This document shows, piece by piece, positions 40,375 to 48,877 of a stretch of DNA of 64,000 nucleotides. The stretch comes from Allobosea sp. BH3 (GTDB lineage: Bacteria; Pseudomonadota; Alphaproteobacteria; Rhizobiales; Beijerinckiaceae), in assembly GCF_025499465.1 (NCBI RefSeq), contig NZ_JAIMCA010000003.1, positions 744,001 through 808,000 of the forward strand. Direction: 5' to 3'. The number at the start of each line of letters is the position of its first letter. The stretch's first letter is position 1. A program made the translations under genes and the position numbers. The notes under the pieces were generated by a model that did no database searches, was not told the origin of the DNA, and saw only the letters and a program-made list of their open reading frames with translations.

Positions 40375-42075
40375 ATGACCGATGCCGCCACTCTCGCCCG
40401 CCGGATCGCCCAGGGGCATGGCGACGAGCCGGCCGATCTCGTCATCAAGGGCGCCCGGCTGCTCGATTTTGTCACCGGCGCGCTCGTCGAGAGCGACATC
40501 GCCATCTGCGGCGACACGATCGTCGGGACCTACGGCACCTACCAAGGCAAACGCGTCCTCGATGCCAAGGGGCTGATCGCCGTGCCGGGGTTTATCGACA
40601 CGCATCTGCACATCGAATCCTCGCTGGTGACGCCGTTCGAATTCGAGCGCTGCGTGCTGCCGCACGGCGTCACCACCGCGATCTGCGATCCGCACGAGAT
40701 CGCCAATGTGCTGGGCGCGGAAGGGATCCGCTATTTTCTCGCCTGCGCCCAGGCGATGCGGATGGATCTGCGCGTCAACCTGTCGAGCTGCGTGCCGGCG
40801 ACGCATCTTGAGACTGCAGGCGCAGTGCTGGAAGCCGGCGACCTGACGGCGCTGATGGACCATCCGAAGGTCATCGGGCTGGCCGAGTTCATGAACTTCC
40901 CCGGCGTGATCCATCGCGATCCCGCCTGCCTCGCCAAGCTGGAGGCTTTCTCCCACCGTCATATCGACGGCCATGCGCCGCTGGTGCGAGGCCTCGACCT
41001 CAACGCCTATCTCGCCGCCGGCATCCGCACCGACCATGAGACGACGACGGCGGACGAAGCCCGCGAGAAGCTCGCTAAGGGCATGGCGATCCTGATTCGA
41101 GAGGGCTCGGTCTCGAAGGATTTGCATGCGCTGATCCCGCTGATCTCGCGCGATGCCTCGCCCTTCCTTGCCTTCTGCACCGATGACCGCAACCCGCTCG
41201 ATATCGGCGAGGAAGGCCATCTCGACTACATGATCCGCACGGCCATCGCCCATGGCGCGGACGTGCTCGCGACCTATCGCATCGCCTCGCATTCGGCGGC
41301 GCGGAATTTCGGCCTGTTCGACCGTGGCTTCATCGGACCGGGCAAACGCGCCGACATCGTGCTGCTCGAGGACCTCGCCGCCTGCTCGGTGAAGCAGGTC
41401 CTGACCGGCGGCAGGCTGGTCGAGGAGGCGCTGTTTGTGGATCGAGCGACCATCCCTGCGGTCGGGCACGGCAGCGTGAAATGCCAGCCCGTCACGCCGG
41501 AGGCCTTCCACGCGAAGGCGCGCGAAGGCGAGACGCCCGTGATCGGCGTGGTGCCGGGCCGGATCATCACCGAGCGGCTGTCGATGCCCCTGCCCTCCCG
41601 CGACGGCTTCGCCCTGCCCGACCTGGCGCAGGATGCGGTCAAGGTCACGGTGATCGAGCGGCATGGCAAGAACGGCGGCATCGCGACCGGCTTCGTCCAT
41701 GGCTTTGGCATGAAGCGCGGCGCCATCGCCTCCTCGGTCGGGCATGACAGCCACAATCTCTGCGTGGTCGGCGTCGATGACGCGGCGATGGCGGCCGCCG
41801 CCAACCGCCTGATCGAGATCGGCGGCGGCTTCGCCGTGGCCGAGGGCGATAGGGTGACGGCGGAACTGGCACTGCCCGTCGCCGGGCTGATGAGCGAGCA
41901 GCCCTTCGAGACGGTGCGGCACGATCTGGAGAGCCTGCGCGCCGCGGCAAAGGCGCTCGGCGTCGTGCTGGCCGAGCCCTTCCTGCAAGTCGCCTTCCTG
42001 ACCCTGCCGGTGATCCCGCACCTCAAGATCACCGACAAGGGGCTGGTCGATGTGGACCGGTTCGATTTCGTGTGA
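40375..42075 (+). CDS. ade: Adenine deaminase
   Basis: 566 residues. Converts adenine to hypoxanthine and ammonia for purine salvage. Amidohydrolase fold: metal motif [17 protein letters not shown], then the GHAPLVRG region, the Asp in FCTDDRNP, and the C-terminal domain with [19 protein letters not shown]. The start [19 protein letters not shown] matches the family N-terminus. An ATG 13 codons earlier has AGGAG too close to it and is less likely. Confidence 0.96.
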   Translation: MTDAATLARRIAQGHGDEPADLVIKGARLLDFVTGALVESDIAICGDTIVGTYGTYQGKRVLDAKGLIAVPGFIDTHLHIESSLVTPFEFERCVLPHGVTTAICDPHEIANVLGAEGIRYFLACAQAMRMDLRVNLSSCVPATHLETAGAVLEAGDLTALMDHPKVIGLAEFMNFPGVIHRDPACLAKLEAFSHRHIDGHAPLVRGLDLNAYLAAGIRTDHETTTADEAREKLAKGMAILIREGSVSKDLHALIPLISRDASPFLAFCTDDRNPLDIGEEGHLDYMIRTAIAHGADVLATYRIASHSAARNFGLFDRGFIGPGKRADIVLLEDLAACSVKQVLTGGRLVEEALFVDRATIPAVGHGSVKCQPVTPEAFHAKAREGETPVIGVVPGRIITERLSMPLPSRDGFALPDLAQDAVKVTVIERHGKNGGIATGFVHGFGMKRGAIASSVGHDSHNLCVVGVDDAAMAAAANRLIEIGGGFAVAEGDRVTAELALPVAGLMSEQPFETVRHDLESLRAAAKALGVVLAEPFLQVAFLTLPVIPHLKITDKGLVDVDRFDFV

Positions 42076-42181
42076 GGTTGTGAGGGTGAGTCAGGTTGTG
42101 AAGCGAAAGGTGGGGCGTCTGCAATGAATCGGAAGCCGACGTCCACCAAAGCAGCCCAATCTGGCCGGATCGCGCCAGGAG

Positions 42182-42596
42182 CAGACTCTGGCGGCCTACC
42201 CGAGAGCGGACGTACCCGAGCTGAACATCACGCGCTGCGCGCTCTCGCAAAGTCAGACTCAACAAAGCGGCCAGCGTGTTCTGACAATCGAGATCAACGC
42301 GCCGATTGCCAATAAGGCTGCTTGCGTCATCGTGTTGCCGTTCGGCTTGGCTCTCGCTTCTGGCGCAGGGCTTCAGATCGAAGACAGATCGGTAGGACAA
42401 GCACTTCCCTTCCGGACATGCCTGCCAATCGGCCCTCGTACCGGTGAGTTTTGATGCGCCTACCCTCGCACTGCTGCGTGCTGGCGGAGTGCTTAAGGTG
42501 AAGACCGTCGCAGACGGCGGTCAGGAGGCATCATTTTCCATCTCTCTCAAGGGATTTGCTCCCGCCTTCGACAGGGTAACCGCACTCGCCAGCGCC
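42182..42596 (+). pseudogene. IalB (invasion-associated locus B) family pseudogene, truncated and frameshifted
   Basis: Two frames together read as the C-terminal two thirds of an IalB-family periplasmic protein. The first frame gives NITRCALSQSQTQQSGQRVL, CVIVLPFGLALASGAGLQIE and PFRTCLPIG. The second continues LVPVSFDAPTLALLRAGG and FSISLKGFAPAFDRV. The switch at about 42433 is explained by loss of two bases (TG) from a GGC-TGC-CTC context, which removes the conserved Cys of the CLPxGC motif and brings a TGA at 42451. No signal peptide or start codon remains upstream (TGA at 42125), and no stop follows the second part in frame. Family naming rests on motif recall. Confidence 0.7.
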
Positions 42597-42703
42597 GTCT
42601 GCCTCGCTGCAAGGCCACCTTGTCCTGCAAGCTCGGCGATCACCACATCTTCGCCATCCGCATCGCAGGGGGGCGCCTCGATAACATCGCCTCGCGTCTC
42701 TAA
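42596..42703 (+). pseudogene. Possible gene remnant, weakly like a flavin-reductase C-terminal region
   Basis: A third frame immediately after the IalB remnant reads RLPRCKATLSCKLGDHHIFA then IRIAGGRLDNIASRL and stops at 42701-42703, which touches the end of the next gene. The pattern of a Cys-containing strand followed by GDHxIF recalls flavin-reductase-like domains, but 35 residues are too few to be sure. Confidence 0.25.
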
Positions 42704-43947
42704 TCCAAGCGCTCGTCGAGGAGATCGACCGTTCCAGCAAGCGCACGGGCTCCATCTTCCGCTTGCCCTGGCTCGATCGACTCCTCCGGAGCGTGGCTGC
42801 GCCCGTCGAGGCATGGCACGAAGATCATCCCCACTGGGCCAAGGCGGGAGACGAATACGCCGTCGTGGCCGGCGCCGCTCGGAAGATCGCGCGCGGCCAA
42901 ACGGCACGAAGCTGCCGCGTCCGCAATCGCCGAGCGGATCGAGGCTGCGCAGGCGACGGGGGCGACGTGGCTGACGCGTTCGGCCGTTGCCGTTACCCGC
43001 ACGTCCGCCAGTGCAGGAGCCAGTTCGCGCAAGAGCTGTTCCCCGAAGGCGGCGACGGCCGCCTCGCTGCCGCATCGTACCTCGAGGGTCATCACGACCG
43101 AGCCAGGCACGGCGTTCGCCGCGTTCGGCCAGATCTCGATCTTGCCGAACGTCGCAACCAGCGGCTGCACATCCCGAGACGTCGCAAGCGCCTTCTCGTA
43201 AGCGCGCTCGATGAGCTTCGCCGCCCCGACCAACGCGTCCGAGCGCAGCGGCATCGGCGTCGCGCCGGCGTGGTCGGCGCGCCCCTTCACCGTGATCCGC
43301 TCGCGGCGGATGCCGACGATGTCGGTCACGATGCCGAGCGGAATCGCTTCCGCCTCAAGCATCCTTCCCTGCTCGATATGCACCTCCACATAGGCGGCGA
43401 CGCTGCCGGCAGCGCGTGTCTCAGATGCGATCTGATCCGGGCGACCTCCGACATAGGTGATGGCATCGCGCAGGCTCGTCCCATCGGCTCGGCGCAACTC
43501 CATGTGCTCGTCTGTCAGCGCTCCGGACATCGCCCGGCTGCCGATGCAAGAGAGCCCCTGGAACTCGCTCGGTTCCTCGGCGAGGAAATCGATGACTTCG
43601 AGCGGATGCCGCAGGCGCCGGCCGCTCTCGATCAGGCTCTGTGCGACTTCGAGCGCGGCGAGCACTCCTAGCATGCCGTCATAGCGCCCACCGGACGGAA
43701 CGGTGTCGGAATGCGAGCCGATCAGGATCGGCCTGAGGCCCTGTTCGGTGCCGGGCAGCCGCCCGATCAGATTGCCGCCGGCATCGAGCGTGGTTTCCAG
43801 CCCGACTGCACGGAATTCCTCCGCCAGCCACGCCCGGCCTTCAAGGAAGCGTGGCGTGAACGAACGGCGCGTCCAGGGCATATCGGGCTCGGTGATGCGG
43901 GAGAGCGTCTCCAGGCGCGCCCACAAACGGTCTCGATCGATCGGCAT
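42700..43947 (-). CDS. M20 amidohydrolase, N-carbamoyl-L-amino-acid hydrolase / hydantoin-utilisation type
   Basis: About 415 residues from MPIDRDRLWARLETLSR (a TTG four codons earlier is possible). Dinuclear zinc ligands: H and D in IGSHSDTVPSGGRYDGMLG, E in LAEEPSEFQG, H in VEVHIEQGR, and the final H in DGRSHAPEE. The QGR and GRADHAGATPMPLRSDA motifs mark the AmaB/HyuC/allantoate amidohydrolase subgroup, which removes carbamoyl groups from N-carbamoyl amino acids or ureido acids. Last gene of the large minus-strand operon, 62 bp after another M20 gene. The substrate is unknown. Confidence 0.9.
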   Translation of the reverse strand: MPIDRDRLWARLETLSRITEPDMPWTRRSFTPRFLEGRAWLAEEFRAVGLETTLDAGGNLIGRLPGTEQGLRPILIGSHSDTVPSGGRYDGMLGVLAALEVAQSLIESGRRLRHPLEVIDFLAEEPSEFQGLSCIGSRAMSGALTDEHMELRRADGTSLRDAITYVGGRPDQIASETRAAGSVAAYVEVHIEQGRMLEAEAIPLGIVTDIVGIRRERITVKGRADHAGATPMPLRSDALVGAAKLIERAYEKALATSRDVQPLVATFGKIEIWPNAANAVPGSVVMTLEVRCGSEAAVAAFGEQLLRELAPALADVRVTATAERVSHVAPVACAASIRSAIADAAASCRLAARDLPSGAGHDGVFVSRLGPVGMIFVPCLDGRSHAPEESIEPGQAEDGARALAGTVDLLDERLD

Positions 43948-44021
43948 CGCATCACACAAGGAAATTCAACGAGCGGGAGAGACGGCGGCATAGATCGCCG
44001 TCTGCGAGGTTGTCGCCTGCT

Positions 44022-45182
44022 CTATCCGCGTGCCGAAGCGAGCGTGTCAAGGAAGGCCGCCAGCGCGCGGCACTTCCCTTCGATCGAGGCGATTTCGAGG
44101 AACTCGTCCGGGCTGTGCGCCCGGCCGCCATGGACGCCAAGGCCGTCGAGGGTCGGCGTGCCGGCTGCACCGGTGAGATTGCCGTCCGAGCCGCCGCCGC
44201 TCGAGGCTTCGCCGAGCGCAAAGCCGACATCCGCCGCAATGGCGCGGAACTGCGCGCTGAAGGCGAGCGAGGCTTCGGACGGCTCCATGGGCGAGCGGTG
44301 GAAGCCGCCGGTGATCGTCGCACTGGTACCCGGCACGGTCGATGAAGCCGCAATGGCATGGATCGCCGCGATGACACGTGCCTCCTCTGCGGCCGAGGTA
44401 ACGCGGCAGTCGATCTCGATCTCAGCATGACCGGGCACGACATGCGGCTTGGAGCCGCCGGAGACGACGCCGGGCGTGATGGTGGTACCGAGGTCCCACG
44501 CATTGAGGGCCTCGATTGCGACGATCTTGTGCGCCGCCTCGACCACGGCATTGCGGCCGTTCTCAGGCTCGGCGCCGGCATGAGCCTCCTGGCCGGTGAC
44601 GACGATGTGGAAGAAGCCGACGCCCTTGCGCGAGATCGTCAGCGACGGTCCCGGACGCCCCGGTTCGAGAACCAGCGCAAGATCGTGCTTCTTCGCCTCC
44701 TCGATGATGACGCGCCGCGAAGCCTTGGAGCCCAGTTCCTCGTCGCTGTTGAAGATGAAGGTGACGGGCAGCGGAAAACCGCCGCGCACGCTCGCCAATG
44801 CCTCCAGCGCGAAGATGCCCAGCGCCAGCCCGCCCTTCATGTCGTAGAGGCCGCATCCATAGGCCTTGTCGCCCTCGACCTTCCAGGGCCGCTTCGCGAC
44901 CGTCCCGGCGGCATAGACAGTGTCGAAATGGCCGACCAAGAGCACGCGGGGGCCCGGCCGGTCCTGGCCCGCGCGGCAAACCAGATTGTCCCCGTACTCC
45001 GATTGCGGATCGCGCTCGACGCTCATGCCGATGCTCCGCACCTTGGCCTCCAGCACGGCGGCGACGGCGTCGCAGAGCGGTTTGTCGAGCGTCGGCGAAT
45101 CCATGTTGACGATCTGGGCGAGGAAGGCGGTCAGCGCTTCCTTGCGCGCCGCGACGGCGGCGGTGACGGCCTCATGCGGCAT
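44022..45182 (-). CDS. M20 metallopeptidase, carboxypeptidase G2 / ArgE-like
   Basis: 386 residues. Metal ligands: H and D in LLVGHFDTVYAAG, D in CGLYDMKGGLALG, the catalytic Glu pair in FNSDEELGS, E in LEPGRPGPS and H in GGRAHSPDEF. The dimerisation domain is marked by TGQEAHAGAEPENGRNA. The group hydrolyses amide bonds of N-acyl amino acids or C-terminal Glu. It overlaps the flavoprotein gene by 11 bp, so it is part of the same operon. Exact substrate unknown. Confidence 0.9.
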   Translation of the reverse strand: MPHEAVTAAVAARKEALTAFLAQIVNMDSPTLDKPLCDAVAAVLEAKVRSIGMSVERDPQSEYGDNLVCRAGQDRPGPRVLLVGHFDTVYAAGTVAKRPWKVEGDKAYGCGLYDMKGGLALGIFALEALASVRGGFPLPVTFIFNSDEELGSKASRRVIIEEAKKHDLALVLEPGRPGPSLTISRKGVGFFHIVVTGQEAHAGAEPENGRNAVVEAAHKIVAIEALNAWDLGTTITPGVVSGGSKPHVVPGHAEIEIDCRVTSAAEEARVIAAIHAIAASSTVPGTSATITGGFHRSPMEPSEASLAFSAQFRAIAADVGFALGEASSGGGSDGNLTGAAGTPTLDGLGVHGGRAHSPDEFLEIASIEGKCRALAAFLDTLASARG

Positions 45183-46848
45183 CGTTCAGTCTCTCCAGAA
45201 AAGTCGTCTCGATCCTGGCTTCGGCCTGTCCGACAATGACGCTGCCGCGCCAGCCGGGATCGGTGAGCGGGAAATCGTTGCGGAAATGCGCCCCCCGGCT
45301 CTCACGCCGGAACAGGGCGGAGCGAAGCGAGAGTTCGGCCGTCGCGGCGAGGAAGGCGAGTTCGTGAAGGGCCCGCCGCGCCTGAGGCTCTGCGTCACAC
45401 CCGGCCAGGTCCTGAGACAGGTTCTGCACGTAGCTCAAGCCGCGCTGCATCCCGCCGGCATCACGGATGATACCCAGAGATTTCCACATGATCGCTCTCA
45501 GGGCGTCGAGCCGGGTGGCGATCTCGATGGCCGGAAGCTGTGTGTGCATGCCCGCGCTTGCCGCCTGTTGGAGCAGAGCGTCGGCCAGCACAGCCTTGCC
45601 CGCCTCTCCACCCGCCATGCCAGCTGCAGCCCGGCCGGCACGTGCGCCGAAGACCTGCGTTTCCGGCAGAGCGTTGGAATTCAGACGGTTGGCTCCATGC
45701 ACTCCCCCTGCCACCTCGCCGGCCGCGAACAGGCCGGGCAGGCTGGTGGCTCCGTCGGAATCGATGGCGATGCCACCCATCCAGAAATGCGCCTCGGGCG
45801 TCAGGATGAAAGGATAGCTCGCGTGGTCGATGCCCTGCGCCGCGCAATAGCGCGCGACCTTGGGATTGCTGCGCGCGAAATCCTCGGCCGAGAGCGCAGA
45901 CAGATCGAGCCGCACGCCGCCGCGTACCCCGAGGCCCCGGCGCATCTGGTCGTAGATGCCCCGCGCGGCAACGTCGCGCGTCGTGGCCTCGGCACCGTCC
46001 GGGTTGAAGGCGACCATGAAGCGCTCGCCCTCGCTGTTGTAGAGCCGCCCGCCGAGCACGAAGGTCGAGGGCTGGATCGAAACGCGGGCCTTGTCGAATG
46101 GATCGATGCAGCGCCACGGATAAAACTGGATGAACTCCATGTCGCGCAGCCGCGCGCCGGCTGCCGCCGCCAGAGCGAACCCATCGCCGGTCATGCCGTT
46201 CGGATTGCTCGTCATCGCGAAGAGCCGCCCGGCACCACCGGTCGCGATCACCACGGCGCGCGCAGCGACCGCGAAGCAGGCTCCGGTCTTCAAGTCCATC
46301 AGGACCGCGCCGGCGACGCCCCTCCCATCCGTGACGAGGCGAAGCGCCATGCAGGGGGCCGGCACGATGACGCCAAGCTCGGCCGCGCGTGCCGCCAGCG
46401 GCACAGTCAGATCGATGCCGATATGGTTCTCGGTAACAAGGACGCGCGGGCGCGAATGCTCGCCGCTCGGCGCGCGGCGATAGTCGGCGCCGCTGCGTTC
46501 GAAGCGGCCACCGAGTGCTTCGAGATCGTGGATCCAGGCCGCGCCCTCCTGGCACATGATCTCGACCAGCGCCTCGTCGCAGATGCCGGCGCCGCCCTTC
46601 AGCGTATCCGCAGCCCATAGCTCCGGACCATCGGCCGGATCGGCCTCCGGCATCGCCGCGGCATAGCCGGCCGTGGTCATGGCCGAACAGCCGCTGCGGC
46701 CCGGCTTGCCCTTGACCGCCAGCATGACGCGCGCGCCGGCTTCGCGGGCAGTGATCGCGGCGCGCAGGCCGGCGAGGCCGCCGCCGATCACGAGAACATC
46801 CGTCTCGTAGATCTCCTGATCAGTAGAGATCGCGCCGGAGGAGATCAT
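45172..46848 (-). CDS. FAD-dependent oxidoreductase, fumarate reductase / L-aspartate oxidase flavoprotein type
   Basis: 558 residues from MISSGAISTDQEIYETDV, whose ATG overlaps the previous stop as ATGA. FAD-binding VLVIGGGLAGLRAA (GGGLAG at 22-27), GCSAMTTAGYAAA, MEFIQFYPW, and the family active-site stretch GVHGANRLNSNALPE with the catalytic Arg. No iron-sulfur or membrane-anchor partner is encoded nearby, which favours a soluble oxidase or dehydrogenase over a respiratory complex. In this operon it probably oxidises an amino or dicarboxylic acid intermediate; that is inferred. Confidence 0.88.
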   Translation of the reverse strand: MISSGAISTDQEIYETDVLVIGGGLAGLRAAITAREAGARVMLAVKGKPGRSGCSAMTTAGYAAAMPEADPADGPELWAADTLKGGAGICDEALVEIMCQEGAAWIHDLEALGGRFERSGADYRRAPSGEHSRPRVLVTENHIGIDLTVPLAARAAELGVIVPAPCMALRLVTDGRGVAGAVLMDLKTGACFAVAARAVVIATGGAGRLFAMTSNPNGMTGDGFALAAAAGARLRDMEFIQFYPWRCIDPFDKARVSIQPSTFVLGGRLYNSEGERFMVAFNPDGAEATTRDVAARGIYDQMRRGLGVRGGVRLDLSALSAEDFARSNPKVARYCAAQGIDHASYPFILTPEAHFWMGGIAIDSDGATSLPGLFAAGEVAGGVHGANRLNSNALPETQVFGARAGRAAAGMAGGEAGKAVLADALLQQAASAGMHTQLPAIEIATRLDALRAIMWKSLGIIRDAGGMQRGLSYVQNLSQDLAGCDAEPQARRALHELAFLAATAELSLRSALFRRESRGAHFRNDFPLTDPGWRGSVIVGQAEARIETTFLERLNDAA

Positions 46849-48005
46849 CGGATCGCCAGGCTGCGCGGAGCGCGCCCCATCACCTCGACGCCGGTCTCCG
46901 TGACCGCGACGGTTTCGGAGAAACCGATGCCGGCCTCGCCGTAATAGCGGATCGCGATCGGGATGTGGTAGCACATGCCGGGTTTCAGCACGGTGGTGTC
47001 GCCGATCTTCAGACTGCCGATCGCACCCTCGATCCAGGTCGAGAAGCCAACGCCGACAGCATAGCCGCTGCGCTTGCGATAGTTCTCCCAGAGCCCCTCG
47101 CGCTCGATGACCCGGCGCGCGGCCTCGTCGACCTCGCCCGAGGTGGCACCCGGCTTGACGGCGTCGATCGCAGCCTCCAACGCCTCGATGCAGACGGCGG
47201 CAATGCGCTCGACCTTCGGATTGGAGCGGCCGACCAGCGCACCGCGCATGAGCGGCGAGTAGTAGCGGTTGTAGACCGCCGAGATCTCGATGAGCACGGC
47301 GTCGCCGCCATCCAGCTTCTGGCGCAGATGGTTTGAGTGAGGAAGGCCCGAGCGGTCGCCCGTCGTCACGATCGGCGAGCGGCACATCCACTCGGAGCCG
47401 GCGCGCGTCATGGCTGCGAAGCATTCCGCCGCTATATCCTGATCCGAGCTGCCCGAGGCGACCGCCTCAATCGCCGCGGCCATGCCGATGTCCGAGAGCT
47501 TGCCCGCCTCGCGCATGAAAGCGAGTTCGCGCGGCGACTTGATCGCCCGCGAGACCTCGACGACGCCCGAGCCGTCGACGAGCCCAGGCAGCGCGGCCTG
47601 TAGCTTGAGGAAGCTCGAAACCTGGAGGAAGTAGGCCTTCTGCTCGACGCCGACCTTCCCCGCCGCAAGGCCGCGCTCCTTCAGCGCCGCCAGCGTGATC
47701 TCGATCGGATCGTCGGTGTCGTCCCAGGTGACGATGTCCGTCACCCAGGAATAGCGATGCGCCAGCAGGCTTTCGAGATAGCGCAGGATCAGGAAGGGCT
47801 TGCCCTCCAGCGGGATCACCAGGAGCTGGTAGGAGTGATAGCCGAAGGTCTGGTAGCCGCTGGCGTAGAAGATGTTCTCCGGCCCCGAGCACAGCATGAC
47901 GTCGACGCCGCGGCGCGCCATCGCGGCGCGGATCGTGGCGAGGCGCGTCTCGTATTCCTCCCCCGGGAAGAAGAGCTCCTGCGCAATCGGATGCGTCGTC
48001 AGCAT
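46845..48005 (-). CDS. M24-fold hydrolase, creatinase / ectoine-hydrolase-like (copy 1)
   Basis: About 386 residues from MLTTHPIAQELFFPG, which overlaps the preceding gene by 7 bp. An N-terminal creatinase domain (RRGVDVMLCSGPENIFYASG) is followed by the pita-bread C-domain. The metal positions of true M24 peptidases are changed: VLIEISAVYNRYYSPLMRG stands where a D-x-G...D motif would be, and the usual HxxG His region reads YAVGVGFSTWIEG. This matches creatinase and DoeA/EutD-type hydrolases, which work without metal, rather than a proline peptidase. It would open a cyclic or amidino substrate; the substrate is unknown. Confidence 0.85.
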   Translation of the reverse strand: MLTTHPIAQELFFPGEEYETRLATIRAAMARRGVDVMLCSGPENIFYASGYQTFGYHSYQLLVIPLEGKPFLILRYLESLLAHRYSWVTDIVTWDDTDDPIEITLAALKERGLAAGKVGVEQKAYFLQVSSFLKLQAALPGLVDGSGVVEVSRAIKSPRELAFMREAGKLSDIGMAAAIEAVASGSSDQDIAAECFAAMTRAGSEWMCRSPIVTTGDRSGLPHSNHLRQKLDGGDAVLIEISAVYNRYYSPLMRGALVGRSNPKVERIAAVCIEALEAAIDAVKPGATSGEVDEAARRVIEREGLWENYRKRSGYAVGVGFSTWIEGAIGSLKIGDTTVLKPGMCYHIPIAIRYYGEAGIGFSETVAVTETGVEVMGRAPRSLAIR

Positions 48006-48877
48006 GGTGTCGGTTCCTGTTGGCGTGCCCAATGGGCGAGAACGATGGCCTCGGCCTCGGCGGCCGAGATGAGGCGGGCGCCATTGCGGCGCGCATGGTC
48101 GAGAAAGCGCAGCGCCTGATCGCGCCAGCCCTCCGCGACGAGGCCGAACCCGTGCGTGAGGAAATTGACAACCGGTGGCGCCAGTCCGGCATCGAACCGC
48201 TGCCGGATCGCATCCCAGACGCGCTTCAGCCCGTCGAGATCCTGGCGCTCGTTGAAAAGGTAGTCTCGGCTGAGATCGGTGCCTTCACCGTTCCAGCCGA
48301 GCGGCACTTCGACGATCGTCTGCTCGCCGGCATCGAGCACGATCTCCTCGCGATCGGGCCAGGCGATATCGCGCGAGGCATCGACATGGCCGGGTGCAGC
48401 CGAGCAATCGAGGCGAATGCCGGCCTGGGCCAGCAGCGCCGGCAATGCGTCATGGAAGGCGAAACCGCCGGATCGGAACACCGTGAAGTCGATGCCGATC
48501 CGCCGGCCCGCTTCCATCGTCTCCTCGACGACACCGCGCATATGAGCGAGGTTGCCGTAATGGGTGCGGCCGTCGAGGCGTTCCTCATGCGGGTGCAGCG
48601 CCAGATCGGTTCCGGCATCGCGCAGGCCCTGCCAGATGCCGGCATAGGGCTCGGCGAAAAGATGCTCGCGATGACGCGGCGAGGTGTGGATCGTGACGAC
48701 GGCGCGCCCACCCGCTTCCGCCGCGATCAATCGCGCAGCCGTGTTCAGCCGCTCGACCATCACGCGCTCGTCCGGTGGATCGGTGCGGCCATTCGCCGGA
48801 TAGAAGCCGCGCCCACCAGGCGCCTCGCTCGGAGGATCGGCGTCGACGAGCCAGAGCAGGCCGATCTCGCCGCTCAT
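47999..48877 (-). CDS. Polysaccharide-deacetylase-like hydrolase
   Basis: 292 residues. WLVDADPPSEAP (D12, D14), LALHPHEERLDG (H95, H97) and a later FLTHGFGL resemble the D-H-H metal site of NodB-type deacetylases, and FRSGGFAFHDALPALLAQAG resembles their substrate-groove helix. No signal peptide, so it acts in the cytoplasm, unlike peptidoglycan or chitin deacetylases. Its place between an enolase-family gene and an M24 hydrolase gene (ATGA and 7-bp overlaps) suggests a small-molecule amide or acyl substrate. Moderate confidence in the fold, low in function. Confidence 0.6.
   Translation of the reverse strand: MSGEIGLLWLVDADPPSEAPGGRGFYPANGRTDPPDERVMVERLNTAARLIAAEAGGRAVVTIHTSPRHREHLFAEPYAGIWQGLRDAGTDLALHPHEERLDGRTHYGNLAHMRGVVEETMEAGRRIGIDFTVFRSGGFAFHDALPALLAQAGIRLDCSAAPGHVDASRDIAWPDREEIVLDAGEQTIVEVPLGWNGEGTDLSRDYLFNERQDLDGLKRVWDAIRQRFDAGLAPPVVNFLTHGFGLVAEGWRDQALRFLDHARRNGARLISAAEAEAIVLAHWARQQEPTPC

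Noticed and set aside
42124..42315. A 63-codon plus-strand frame after ade
   Set aside because: It is out of frame with the IalB remnant that occupies the same DNA and has no signal or motif.
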